Source: Centrapalus pauciflorus (Eukaryota > Streptophyta > Magnoliopsida > Asterales > Asteraceae). From it: a stretch of 64,000 bases of DNA. The stretch is from contig JAANYP010004790.1 of assembly GCA_020465985.1 (NCBI GenBank), positions 1,414,001-1,478,000 on the forward strand. The letters are read 5' to 3'. Below, in pieces: positions 23,486 to 37,813 of the stretch. The notes under the pieces were generated by a model, which made no database searches, had not been told where the DNA came from, and worked only from the letters and a program-made list of their open reading frames with translations. Each line of letters starts with the position of its first letter. Positions within the stretch are counted from its first letter, which is position 1. The position numbers and the translations under genes were made by a program.

Positions 23486-24441
23486 TGTTGGGAATTCGTA
23501 TAGTTTTTCGTAAAAACAAAAACATTAATCATATTAACGCACAGCGGAAGCTTTTAAAAATCACGAATTCCGTACACGGATAATCAAGTAAAACATAAGA
23601 TAAGTAAACGAGAAAGCAATAAAAATTCGTACCTTTGTATTCTATGACAAGAATACACGAATGAGACGCTCTCGGTATCCACCGGTGATGACACGGTCGA
23701 GCGACGCCAAGTATGCAATCGAACACACAAAGAACGGGAAAACCAAACACACAAATATATGTGTTTCGTACGGCGAAAGCACCACGCACACATTCATGTG
23801 TGTGTGGGCGGCGTGATTCCCCCAAAAACATTTAGGTCACTCACATTCAAAAATATATCCATCACTTTGATGTGTTAGGCCGTATATATATATAAATATA
23901 TATTCATTAAAACTTTAATATATAAATATAATATATATCTTAATAATTATCTTTATTATTTAAACCTTATATAATGATCTCTATAATTATATACCCTTTA
24001 AATAATATTAATCTTTTATACATTATCTAATAATATATAAATTACTAGATAATGATTTATAATTATCTCTATCTATTTGTTTATAATTATCCATCTAATT
24101 ATCTAATAATTAGATGATAACACTAATTCAAATAAATATGTCTTTTATTTAATATCCAATAATAAATAAAAGACTAGATAATTATTTAATTATCATCCAA
24201 TGACAATTAAATCACTACAATATCTAATATTGTACTTTTAGTCCCCGTACTTTGAGATATAATTAATCATCCATTAATTTAATCTCAATGATCATTTCGT
24301 GTCATAAACAATATCCAATATTATTTATTCAACAGTTTAATTGCATCTGCTCAGTTGTGCTCATCGGTGTGACCCTCAAGTGTTTTATGAAATCAGCCAT
24401 GATGCAGTAGTAATGTCATCTTTACACACAATATACTAACA
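23486..24441. mobile_element. Solo LTR (TGTTGGG...AACA), nested
   Basis: The 956-base unit starts TGTTGGGAATTC and ends ATACTAACA, giving the short inverted TGTT/AACA termini of many Copia LTRs. A perfect 5-base duplication CTAGC flanks it (23481-23485 and 24442-24446). There is no internal region. It lies in the central part of the foldback element. The open frame on the minus strand at 23529-23831 has no recognisable protein. Superfamily assignment is inference from the termini. Confidence 0.88.
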
Positions 24442-25147
24442 CTAGCGTTGTAAACGAACCGAATGAACACGAACGATAATATGTTCGTTAACGTTTTGTT
24501 CGTTTTACAGCCTTATGTTACACTAATATGTAGAATGTACAGTAATCTAGTTATAAAACTCTATAAAATAAAAATGAATGATTTTTAAAATTTATAAATG
24601 AATGTACATATTTTTCATGTTTAGAACTCCAAAAACAACATTAACAGTATTTCAAAATTAATATTGGAAAATAAGAAGGGTAAATTAATTAAATATATTG
24701 ATAAACGGAAAAAAAATTTATAAAACAAAAAATAATGATAAAATAAATATTTTTGTCAAAACGAACGAATGTAAATAATAATAACAGCATAATAATAATA
24801 ATAATAATAAAACTTATTAATATATAGGTAAAATACATAAATAAATTGTAATTAAATAGTATACTAATAAGTAAAATATCATTTATTTAATTAAATATAA
24901 AAAAACTAACTTAATTGATTAAGGATTATATATGAAATCAATTTATAAGGGTAAGATTGGAATTTTTTAAAAATTGAGTTTCATAGGGACTGAAAACGTG
25001 ACAATGTTTTAAAATATTGACCACCAGTGTAATTTTTAAAAGTTAGGGACGAAACCCGTAATTTGCTATAAACTACAGGGACCATTTATGTAATTTACTC
25101 TTTTTAAAAGAAACAAACCACTTGATGATTAGAGTTTATCAATTATC

Positions 25148-25440
25148 ATGGGAAAAAAAAAAAACCAATATGATTTCATATTTTTTACGTTTTCATCTGT
25201 GCATGTTATTTTTTTTCCATAAAAATTCTCAAGTTAATTTTTGCTTTTTTGATTTAATGAAATTTAGACATTAAAAACCTATTATTTTCAATTTTTAAAA
25301 CCCAATTTACTAATTATAAACGGGTTCTAACCAAATTTCGCTAAACCAAAAGTAAAAAATTAACTTGAGATTTTTTATGAAAAAATAACATGAAGGGACG
25401 AAAACGAAAAAACATGAAAACATGCTTAAAATTATATTTG
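25148..25440. mobile_element. MITE family F, copy 2
   Basis: Shares with the other F copies the left-arm phrase TTTTACGTTTTCATC, the middle AATGAAATTTAGACATT, and the right-arm phrase TAACATGAAGGGACGAAAACG. The left end is worn, so exact borders are uncertain. Confidence 0.6.
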
Positions 25441-27104
<1,664 letters not shown>

Positions 27105-27139
27105 CTCTACAATTATACAAATTTTGAAGATGGATATTA

Positions 27140-28685
27140 GGTCGTGGGGAGTACCCAAGCCGAAGGCCATGCGGCTCCGCCACATCAGCCCACCCCGGCG
27201 GCTACACCACCCCGCCCCCCGGCCCCGCGCAAATCGAACCCCAGCCCGGCTCCCTCTCCCCGCTGCACCCCGCTCCCTTTTTTGTCCTCCACCCAACGGT
27301 CTAGTGACCGTTTGAAAGAAAAAAAAAATTTATAAATTTTTTTTTCTATATAAAATACCTATCTTCCCAATACATTTAACTCACATATTTCCCATTTCTC
27401 TCAATCTATACACATTCAAAATTCTCTCTTTCATTTAACCTAAAATTTTTTCCAATCAATCACAATTTTATTTTTATTGTGATGGAACCGTATACTACGT
27501 CTTCGTCGTCAAACTCATCAACCGAAGAGTCGTCCGAAGACGAATCTCAAGAGTATTATCAAGAAATTTTTGAAGCTTTTATAAATTCCAGCTCTCCGCA
27601 ACCTAGACGAAGAATTCCAATTCAGAGAGACCGAGCAGCTGCAAATGAACGTCTGATGCGCAATTATTTTACTCAAAATCCTGTCTATGGAGATGATATG
27701 TTCAGAAGGAGGTTCCGGATGCGCAAAGAACTATTCCTACGAATAGTTTACGATATGGAGCAACACTTTGAATATTTTACCTTGCGATGGGATGCTCGAG
27801 GTAGAAGGGGATTTACCGCGTTACAAAAATGCACATCTGCTATTCGGCAACTCGCATATGGCATGGTGGCTGATTCGATTGACGACTCTCTTTTTATGTC
27901 TGAAAGAACTTCGCGTGAAACCTTGCAAGAATTCTGTAAGGGAATTATTCAGCTATACAAACGCAAATATTTGCGTAGACCGACTGAATCTGATGTTCAT
28001 CAGTTGTACGCGTTCCATGAAGCAAAACATGGATTTCGTGGAATGCTTGGCAGCATTGACTGTACACATTGGGCATGGAGAAATTGCCCTACAGAATGGC
28101 GAGGACAATATATGCGAGGCGATCACCAATATCCGACAATTATGTTGGAAGCCGTTGCGTCACAAGATTTATGGATTTGGCATGCATTTTTTGGCGTCGC
28201 GGGTTCCAACAACGACATCAATGTGGTTAATCAATCACCAGTTTTCAACGGGATCGCACCGGTTGTTCCTTTTGTTATTAACGGAACAGAATACAAACAT
28301 GGGTACTATCTAACCGACGGGATATATCCCGAGTGGGCGACTTTTGTGAATTCGGTAATACCAAATTTTGTGAACAGAACATACTGCGCTTGCCCAAATA
28401 CCAAATTTAGACGGCTAGTTTTTTTTATTTTAATTCGGTAATTTTTAATTTTTAGTTTATGTAATAGTTTTTAAATATTTTATGAAATTAATTATTTTAA
28501 TTCTAGTATTTGTTTTGTTAGCTAAAATTAATTAAAATGTTAAAAAAATTAAGAAAGATGGAAATGTTAAGAAAGGTGGGTATTTTCTAGTTAGAAAGGT
28601 GGGGAAAGGTGGAGAGAGAAAAGCTGATGTGGCGCTGACGTGTACAGAAAGGTGGGTTCGGGAAAGATGGATACTCCTCACACTC
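27140..28685 (+). mobile_element. PIF/Harbinger transposon, non-autonomous
   Basis: The 1546-base element is flanked by TTA on both sides (27137-27139 and 28686-28688), the TWA duplication typical of PIF/Harbinger. Its ends are inverted: GGTCGTGGGGAGTACCC on the left and GGATACTCCTCACACTC on the right, 12 of 17 matching. It carries one gene, a truncated transposase, and lacks the Myb-like second gene that autonomous elements need. The flanks themselves contain a 37-base near-duplicate (27105-27141 and 28708-28744, 33 of 37 identical). Confidence 0.8.
27482..28441 (+). pseudogene. Truncated PIF/Harbinger (ALP1/HARBI1-like) transposase
   Basis: The first true ATG is at 27482, giving 319 residues. 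After a Ser/Glu-rich leader come RDRAAANERLMRNYF, DDMFRRRFRMRKELFLRIV and the plant transposase core: HGFRGMLGSIDCTHWAW with the first catalytic Asp, FGVAGSNNDINVVNQSPVF with the second, then YYLTDGIYPEWATFV. The usual C-terminal block, with the third catalytic acid (Glu) in a DVERAFG-like motif and 60-80 more residues, is absent; after YPEWATFV the sequence changes to an unrelated tail (from about residue 284) and stops. The DDE triad is therefore incomplete and the protein should not transpose DNA. Domesticated relatives such as ALP1 exist, but the loss of the C-terminus and the presence of TIRs with a TTA duplication argue for a dead element. Confidence 0.88.
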
Positions 28686-28688
28686 TTA

Positions 28689-30140
<1,452 letters not shown>

Positions 30141-30224
<84 letters not shown>
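30141..30224. repeat. (TA)n microsatellite, about 42 units
   Basis: Pure TA run directly abutting the left end of element A1. The open frame across it is an artefact. Confidence 0.95.
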
Positions 30225-30225
<1 letters not shown>

Positions 30226-30226
<1 letters not shown>

Positions 30227-31207
30227 AGGTTCAATTGAGAACTTTTGTGCATCGGGGCACCTCGAGGCACTTTTGTGCATAAGATAATCTAACAAGGGTG
30301 CACAAAGGGCATTTAGGGAAAACTAAAGATATGGTAATTAATTTATTTTTAAAAATCATTAAAAGATACTTAGGAGTTACATTTTGAATTAAAATCTCAT
30401 AGTAACTAAATTCCTCATTTTCCTCCCCATTTCTCTCTCTCTCTCTCTCTCTCTCCCCCTCTCATTTTCTCTCTAATCGTGTTCTTCATGATTTTGATGG
30501 TGATGATGATTTGAAGACGAAGATTAACGATGAACAACGATGATGATGAACATGAACAAGAGATGCAACCGATGATGATTATGAAGAACACGATGCATAG
30601 ATGGATGATGAACGATTAATAATGATGATATATAGATGGATGATGAACAATGACGATGTATAGATGGATGATGAACGATGAACAACGAAAAATGATGATG
30701 CATAAATGGATGATGAACAATGACGATGCATAGATGAATGACGAACAAGTTGAACACGATGCATACATGAATGAAAAAATATGAACGACGAACACGATGC
30801 ATAGATGAATGATGAACAAGTTGAACACGATGCATAATGAATTTGTGTATTTTTTTTGTTAAATGCATCTTTTTTGAACACGATGCATAAATAAACACGA
30901 TTACGATGAAATGCATCGATCTCTTTCATCTTTTTTTTGAATTTGTGTAATTTTTGTTAAATTTGGAAATGTATCAATTGAATTTATTTAGCATTTATTA
31001 TTTGATTATTTGTTGAAATATTAAATTTAATGAGGTGTGCACATTCCCCAAAATGCCCTTCTTTGTTTTATTCTATAATGCACAAGATGCATCAAATTGT
31101 CCAACTATTTACCCTTTTGCCATTAATCTAATCCATACAATTTTTTGATCTAATGGATGATATGAGTTCTTTTGTACCTCGGTGCATAAAAGTTCTCAAT
31201 TGAACCT

Positions 31208-31210
<3 letters not shown>
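30226..31210. mobile_element. Microsatellite-bounded element A1
   Basis: A 985-base unit lies between two pure TA tracts. Its ends are inverted: GAGGTTCAATTGAGAACTTT on the left and AAAGTTCTCAATTGAACCTC on the right, extending to GTGCATCG(G/A)GGCACC-like inner blocks. The middle holds a degenerate minisatellite built on GATGCATAGATGGATGATGAA (about 30540-30835). No coding capacity and no target duplication other than TA. A second copy lies at 61131. Confidence 0.8.

Positions 31211-31298
<88 letters not shown>
31211..31298. repeat. (TA)n microsatellite between elements A1 and B1
   Basis: Pure TA tract of about 44 units that separates two unrelated palindromic-end elements with no other spacer. 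Confidence 0.95.
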
Positions 31299-31300
<2 letters not shown>

Positions 31301-31712
31301 ATTGGGTTCACATGAGAACCCTTCATTACCGTGAGAACCACTCTAAAAATTGTGCATCCACTGTATAAAATTGTGCATTTGATTCTAAAATTAAATGTTT
31401 TCGATATATTTATGCATTTCATGTAAAAATTTACGCATCTCATGCTATAATTTATCCATTTTATGTACGAATTGTGCATTTAAGAAAATTTGTGCATTTG
31501 ATATTCAAATTTGTGCATTTAGTTTATAATTTAATGAATGTAAGTTTTGAATGTAATTTTAGTGTTAAATTATGATATTTATTAATATTTAAGACTAATA
31601 ATGATTTTAAGTAAAACTTATAATTTTAAAATTTGTGCATTTGATGTACAAATTTGTGCATTTGGAGTGGTTCTCACGTTCTCACGGTAACAAGGGTTCT
31701 TACCGGAACCCA

Positions 31713-31716
<4 letters not shown>
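31299..31716. mobile_element. Microsatellite-bounded element B1
   Basis: A 418-base unit between TA tracts. The left end GGATTGGGTTCACATGAGAA faces the right end CTTACCGGAACCCAACCC, and the next block TACCGTGAGAACCACTC faces GAGTGGTTCTCAC. Multiple internal TTTGTGCATTTGAT-like phrases occur. No coding capacity. Confidence 0.78.

Positions 31717-31782
<66 letters not shown>
31717..31782. repeat. (TA)n microsatellite between elements B1 and C1
   Basis: Pure TA tract of about 33 units. Confidence 0.95.
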
Positions 31783-31788
<6 letters not shown>

Positions 31789-32021
31789 GAAAAACCAACA
31801 TGCATCTGAAAACCTGGAAAACCTCCATGCACCACCACAAATGCATCACAATTCCCGCGTGATGCATCAAATTCCCCGCGTGATGCATCAAATTCCCCGC
31901 GTGATGCATCAAATTCCCGCGTGATGCATCGATTTTCTGCGTGATACATCACCTGATCCAATGACTATAAAGTGGTTCCCATGTTTTCCGATGCATATAG
32001 GTTTTCCATTGAACTCACCCC
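31783..32021. mobile_element. Microsatellite-bounded element C1 with CGCG minisatellite
   Basis: A 239-base unit between TA and TG tracts. The left end TTCAATGAAAAACCAACATG faces GGTTTTCCATTGAACTCACC at the right. The centre (about 31845-31945) repeats a 20-22 base unit, CGCGTGATGCATCAAATTCC, about five times. A diverged copy is at 33152. Confidence 0.75.
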
Positions 32022-32025
32022 TATA

Positions 32026-32080
<55 letters not shown>
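32022..32080. repeat. (TG)n-(GA)n microsatellite
   Basis: A TG run followed by a GA run of about 20 units, lying between elements C1 and B2. Confidence 0.95.
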
Positions 32081-32083
<3 letters not shown>

Positions 32084-32480
32084 AGTTCAGGTTAAAAAAA
32101 ACCTTAATTTAATGAGAACCACTTCAAAATACACAATTTTGAACATCAAATGCATAAATTTAAAAATCAAATTTGACCGTTATTGGTCTTACGGTCTTCA
32201 ATATTGCAAAATATCATAAGCTAAAATTAAAATTACCTTTAAAATTTAAATTCATTAAATTATACACTAAATGCACAAATTTGAATATTAAATGCACAAA
32301 TTTATACATAAAATAGACAAATTTATCATGAGATGCGTAAATGTTTACATTATATACATAAAATTATCTAATGTATAAATTTTAGCATCAAATGCATATT
32401 TTTATTTATAAAATACATAAATTTTAGAATGACTCTTACGTTTAGAAGGAATTTAGAGGTTCCTACCGGAACCCAACTCT
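32081..32480. mobile_element. Element B2, related to B1
   Basis: The left end TTGAGTTCAGGTTAAAAAAA with the following ATGAGAACCACTT, and the right end CTACCGGAACCCAACTCT, match the ends of B1. The inside repeats AAATGCA(C/T)AAATTT-like phrases. The left border is a GA microsatellite. Confidence 0.6.
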
Positions 32481-32708
32481 ATGTGTCTTCTTGTACGCGC
32501 GCTCATGACTCTTGATTTCCATACTTAATTTAAAAACTTACAAAAAACTCTTTGGAAATAAGAAATTCAGGTGGGGTTAGATTATAATTCTTGCTCTTTT
32601 GAGATTCTTAGATGAAAAACGAAATTAAGGCCTGTATCATACTAACGATGACATTACTTATTAATAAGAAAAATTAAAACTTTTATGTGATCACTGACTT
32701 TATATATG

Positions 32709-33105
32709 TATGGTTCGTGTGAGTATAATATGACAAACTACTATCATACCTATGAACACACGGTTTCGGGTGTGAACATGTTGTGAAAAATGTTTTTAAT
32801 TTTTTTTTCATATTTATGTAAACATAAATAATATAAGATTATTTGTAAAAAAATTACACATTCACACGTTCTAATATCTTAAAAGTCATGTGAACGTGAA
32901 AAAATTTATGTGAACATATATTCACAACGATACGAGTCATGTGAACATACACGTTTCACATAATTCTAGTGTATTTATGTGAATTTTTCTGCAATTAGTC
33001 TTATATTATTTATTTAAACATGATTATATATTTTTTTTTACAAAAAAATGGTTTTAAACGATATCTCCGGTACTATAAAACTAGTGGTAGTCACTTAAAC
33101 CCAAA
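32709..33105. mobile_element. Microsatellite-bounded element E2
   Basis: The left end TATGGTTCGTGTGAGTATA corresponds to the complement of the right end of E1 (63460), and the right end GTGGTAGTCACTTAAACCC to the complement of the E1 left end. It shares the inner phrase TCATGTGAACGTG. The left side is a short TA tract and the right side a TG microsatellite. It lies opposite to E1. Confidence 0.68.
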
Positions 33106-33150
33106 GTGTGTGTGTGTGTGTGTATGTGTGTGTGTGTGTGTGTATAATAT
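33106..33150. repeat. (TG)n microsatellite
   Basis: TG run with one A interruption, between elements E2 and C2. Confidence 0.93.
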
Positions 33151-33151
33151 A

Positions 33152-33362
33152 GAGGGGTGGGTTCCATGGAATATGTATCGGAAAACCAGGGAACCAGTTT
33201 ATAGTTATTCGATCAAGTGATGCATAATGCAAAAGATTTAATGCATCATGCAGGAAGTCGATGCATCACGCGGTAATTTGATACATCACGTGAAAATAAT
33301 GATGCATTTGTGGTGGTGCATAGAGGTTTTTCGATACATGGTGGTTCTCCATTGAACCCCTC
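33152..33362. mobile_element. Microsatellite-bounded element C2
   Basis: A 211-base relative of C1: left end GAGGGGTGGGTTCCATGGAA, right end TTCTCCATTGAACCCCTC. The inside keeps the GATGCATCA(C/T)GC-type phrases of C1 but not as a clean tandem array. Followed by a short TA run. Confidence 0.72.
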
Positions 33363-34669
33363 TATATATATATATAATTATATATACGAATATATAGATT
33401 GAATATGGATCCAATATGTGGGGTTGGTTATTGAGTGTTTTTGACTCAAAAATCATGAATCTTTGTCATAACTTACAATTTAATCATGCATATAATGAAA
33501 CTATTGAGAATGTTTTTTCCCAATTCATTCCAATGAAGGATTCAACTTTTGGAGTTTGCTTTTAAAAGCCTATCTAAGCTACATTTTGTTTCTGCCTTCA
33601 CTTGTAAGCAACTCCAAATCCAACCCATAACCCTCCATCATTTTTAGTACAATCTTCTCTTCTTTTCTTTTCCTTTTTTATTTTCTAATAAATAATTAAT
33701 TAAATTGGTCACTGAATTTTTCTTGTTTACATTCATATTTATCACTATATATATATTTTTTTTATAAAATGACACTAATAAACAAATTAACAAACACGGA
33801 GTTGATTGGTTCTTCATAGTTTAAACAGTGAGGTTTTCGTTGAACTTATATGTGTATACATCTTTACGAAGTGTCATGCGTAACAACAAACGTACCGACG
33901 TTCAGGTTTTAACAAGCAACGCAAAAGTTCAAACTATTTTCATATTTATGTTGATATTAGCAATATAATGTTACTCGTAAAAAACCACACACATGTTACT
34001 TCTGACTCCTTAAAACTCATATGAACGTTGAAAAGTATATGCAGAAACGGATAATATGAAAATACGTTCAAAACAGAACTGTTCATGTGAATATACGTGT
34101 TTCATATGTTTAAAATATTTATAAAAGATGTAACTCCGATGGTTTGCAAAACTAGTGATAGTCAGTTCAATACAGAACTTACTTTTACCACCTAAATCCA
34201 AACTTGCATTCGACGGGAGTCGAACCCGTAACCTCACACTTGCATATCACCACTCTTACCAAAAGGCCTAAACCGTATAGGTATATAATAATGAAGTTGA
34301 CAAATGAAAGTAGTGAAAAAACACATTCTCTCCCATGTTCATGTCGGATGTTTATTCAATAGTTCCAAATTTCCCAGACTGTCCCATTACTTTCTTTCTT
34401 CTTCAAGATCTCTAAACTCCCCTTTATTTTATTTTATTTCATTTTTTAAATTAATTTTTATATAATTAATTAATAATTAAAAAAAAACAAATCTTTAATT
34501 GTTTATTATTAATCAATCTTCTTCTCCTCCATGTTATCTTCTTAACTGATCGACTGCTACTCCTTACAAATTAATTACAGTTACTTCTTCACTTCCATTC
34601 ATCTTTTCAATCACCAGATTCAAAAAAAAAAAAATGATCAAAACTTAACAAAAAATCTTCTAAGCAACG
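33363..34669. other. Upstream region of the MIK1-like gene with repeat remnants
   Basis: About 33800-34170 is a decayed relative of the E elements (phrases CTCATATGAACG, TGTTCATGTGAATATACG and CAAAACTAGTGATAGTCA occur in E order). A SINE follows at 34165-34275. The last 300 bases are AT- and CT-rich and probably contain the receptor kinase promoter and 5' UTR, with a poly-A run just before the ATG at 34670. Confidence 0.5.
34165..34275 (-). repeat. tRNA-derived SINE, copy 1
   Basis: On the minus strand, GGTAAGAGTGG (A-box position) is followed by GGGTTCGACTCCC, a near-consensus pol III B box, and then GTTTGGATTTAGGTGGTAAA. The same order, B box then GAATTCAGGTGGTGAAAGTA, occurs at 46025, so this is a dispersed family. 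It is not a functional tRNA: no cloverleaf or anticodon arm is complete. Confidence 0.7.
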
Positions 34670-37600
34670 ATGATCACCATCTCCAAATCACTCCCTTCGT
34701 TGTTCTTCGTGTTCTTCGTTTGTTCTTCGTCTGTGCTTGCTAATGCGATCGAGGTGAACGATGACGCTTCGATTCTGGTATCGATCAAATCGCATCTTAT
34801 TGATCCTCTTGATCAGCTTAAAGATTGGAAGGTATCTGAAGAACGCAATGTGCATTGTAATTGGACTGGAGTTGTGTGTAATTCGGCTGGAAGAATCGAA
34901 AAGCTTGATCTTTCGTGGCGGAATCTGAGCGGGAGAGTTTCTGATGACATTCAACGTCTTCGGAGTCTTACTTCGATCAATTTATGCTGTAATGGGTTTA
35001 CTTCTTCGTTGCCCAGATCGCTTTCGAATCTTACGTTGCTTCAAACGGTTGATTTCAGCCTGAATTACTTTGTTGATGTGTTTCCGGAAGGTTTGGGAAT
35101 GGCGATCGGATTGACTTCACTCAATGCGTCTAGCAACAATTTCTCCGGTGATATTCCGGAGGATCTCGGTAACAGTACGGCGCTAGAGACGTTGGATTTG
35201 AGAGGGAATTTCTTCGTTGGTTCGATTCCTGTGTCGTTTAAGAATTTGAAAAAGTTGAGGTTTCTCGGGCTTTCGGGGAACAATCTAACGGGATCAATAC
35301 CGAAAGTAATCGGAGAGCTTTCATCTTTGGAGAGTATTGTGCTTGGGTACAATGAGTTCGTAGGTGGTATTCCGGCGGAGTTTGGGAACTTGACGAATTT
35401 GAAGTATCTTGATCTGGCGTACGGGAATCTCGGGGGTTCGATTCCCCCGGAACTCGGGAATTTGACGGCATTAGAAGCAATTTTCTTGTACAAGAACAAT
35501 TTAACAGGAAAGATTCCTCGGGAGTTAGGGAAGATGACTTCCCTAACTCAGTTGGATCTCTCTGATAATATGTTATCCGGAGAGATACCAACTGAAATAT
35601 CAGAATTGAAGAACTTACAGCTCTTCAATGTGATGTCCAATAAATTGACGGGTTTGGTTCCGTCCGGAATCAGTAATCTGACTCGGTTGGGAGTTCTCGA
35701 GCTATGGAACAATTCCCTTTCAGGTACTCTCCCGGAAGATCTCGGCCTAAATTCACCTTTAGAATGGGTCGATGTATCGTCGAATTCATTCACCGGTCGG
35801 ATTCCAGAAAGCTTGTGCCATCAAGGTAACCTCACGAAACTAATTCTATTCAACAATGAGTTCTCGGGTCCGATTCCGATTGGTTTGTCGACTTGTGCTT
35901 CGTTGGTTCGTGTTCGTATGCAAAACAATTTACTTTCCGGGACGATTCCGGTTGGATTCGGTAGTCTTGAGAAGCTTCAAAGGCTGGAATTGGCAAACAA
36001 CAATCTCACCGGGCAAATACCGAATGACATGTCATCGTCAAATTCCCTTTCCTTCATCGATTTCTCCCGGAATCAACTTCAATCGACGCTTCCATCTTCG
36101 ATTCTGTCGATTCCCAATCTTCAAAACTTTCTAGTTTCCGAAAACAAACTGATCGGAAAAATCCCGAATCAATTCCAGGACTGTCCTTCACTTTCCATTC
36201 TTGATCTTTCTTCTAACCAGTTCACCGGAAGTGTTCCGTCGAGTATCGCTTCCTGCCAGAAGTTGGTATACTTGAATCTCCGAAATAACCAATTAACCGG
36301 AGAAATCCCGGTGCCTATTTCCATGATGGGCACCCTTGCCGTTCTCGATCTGTCGAACAATTCCTTGACCGGTGGAATCCCAGAAAACTTTGGGAATTCT
36401 CCGGCATTGGAGTCGCTGAATGTATCCTACAACAGACTTGAAGGTCCTGTTCCGGAAAATGGAATGCTCCGCACGATAAACCCCAGCGATCTTGTCGGAA
36501 ACGCGGGTCTTTGCGGTAACGTACTAGCTCCATGCACCGGAGCAATGGCTTCTCATTCACGGCACAAGGACTTGCAGACAAAACACATGGTCGCCGGATG
36601 GGTGATCGGAATGTCGGTGGTATTAGCCGTTTTACTGTCTGCTTTTGCCGGAAAAGCTCTGTACAGTAAATGGTACACGAACGGAAGCTGTTTCGAAGAA
36701 CGATTCGAAATGGGAAAAGGAGAATGGCCATGGCGACTAATGGCGTTTCAGAAACTGAATTTCAACAGCAACGACATTCTGAATTGCGTAAAAGAATCGA
36801 ACGTGATCGGAATGGGAGCCACCGGAGTCGTCTACAAAGCGGACATTCAACGAACAAACACTGTCGTGGCTGTCAAAAAGCTATGGAGCACAAAGACCGA
36901 CATCGAATTGGGAAGCAGTGCTGGCGATTTCGTAGGAGAAGTGAACGTCCTGGGGAAACTCCGGCACCGGAACATCGTTAGACTGTTGGGATTTCTTCAC
37001 AACGACACAAATGCGATGATTGTTTACGAGTACATGACAAACGGGAGTCTTGGTGAGGCGTTACACGGGCAAGGAAGGCTGCTGGTGGATTGGGTTTTGC
37101 GATATAATATCGCTGTCGGGGTTGCTCAGGGGCTCGCCTATCTCCACCACGACTGTCACCCACCGGTGATCCACCGTGACGTCAAGCCGAATAACATTTT
37201 GCTTGACGGGAATCTGGAGGCCCGGATTGCGGATTTCGGGTTAGCAAGGATGATGGTGAAAAAGAATGAAACCGTGTCGATGGTTGCTGGATCTTACGGT
37301 TACATCGCCCCCGGTGAGTTATCATGATTGTGATCTTTAAAAAAAGAAACTTTTTTCGGTTAACTAACGAGTATTGTTCGTACGATTACAGAGTACGGGT
37401 ACACGTTAAAGGTGGATGAAAAGAGCGACATATACAGCTACGGAGTAGTTCTGATGGAACTGATAACCGGAAAACGACCAATAGAGCCAGAATTCGGAGA
37501 TTCAGTCAACATCGTAGAATGGGTTCGAAGAAAAGTTCGAGAAAACAAACCGTTAACGGAAGTCATCGATCAGAACGTAGGAAACTGCAAACACGTAGAA

Positions 37601-37813
37601 GAAGAGATGTTGTTAGTCCTCAGAATTGCTCTAATTTGTACCGCGAAGCTTCCGAAGGATCGACCCTCGATGCGAGACGTTATAAGCATGCTCGAGGAGG
37701 CGAGACCTCGACGGAAAAGTAGCAGTAACACCAACAACGGCGGATTAAATTCCGCACCTGATGGTAAAGATAGACCCGTGTTTAGCAGATCGCCTGTAAA
37801 CGACCTTCTGTAA
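34670..37813 (+). CDS. LRR receptor-like kinase, MIK1/PXL2 (PXY clade)
   Basis: Two exons, 34670-37313 and 37392-37813, give 1021 residues. The 78-base intron (GTGAGT...ACAG) splits the Glu codon of the APE motif (GYIAP|EYGY), the usual place in this clade. Layout: signal peptide (about 1-26), N-terminal cap with a paired-cysteine CNWTGVVC motif, about 20 leucine-rich repeats ending in GNAGLCG, one membrane segment (about 640-663), and a kinase domain (about 705-985). The kinase keeps its key residues: glycine loop GMGATGVV (about 712-719), Lys736 in VAVKKLW, HRD Asp837 in HRDVKPNN, and DFG Asp855. The sequence matches MIK1/PXL2, related to the TDIF receptor PXY; in Arabidopsis MIK1 pairs with MDIS1 in pollen tubes to sense LURE peptides. 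Function in this species is inference. It is an RD kinase with no damage seen. Confidence 0.94.

Larger units (their letters stand above)
22247..25099. mobile_element. Long foldback Mutator-like element with nested insertions
   Basis: The two ends are long inverted arms: the left starts TAGTAAATTACATAAATGG and the right ends CCATTTATGTAATTTACT. Pairing continues inward for roughly 650 bases per arm, including a TTA-repeat stretch (about 22556-22592) matched by its complement near 24775-24810, and GTGTAACAT (about 23385) matched by ATGTTACAC (about 24515). A perfect 9-base duplication CTTTTTAAA flanks it (22238-22246 and 25100-25108). The left arm is split by a 456-base MITE (22679-23134) and the centre by a solo LTR (23486-24441). 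There is no transposase. The 9-base duplication and long arms indicate a Mutator-like foldback. Confidence 0.85.

Noticed and set aside
31845..31945. Short regular repeats resembling a CRISPR array
   Set aside because: Units adjoin each other with no unique spacers, in a plant mobile element; this is a minisatellite.
34200..34270. Possible tRNA gene
   Set aside because: Only A- and B-box-like motifs are present; the cloverleaf does not close, and a related copy at 46025 shows it is a SINE.
37300..37327. Premature stop in the receptor kinase (frame ends at GYIAPGELS)
   Set aside because: The apparent end is a read-through into a 78-base intron with GTGAGT and ACAG borders; splicing restores the APE motif and the rest of the kinase.
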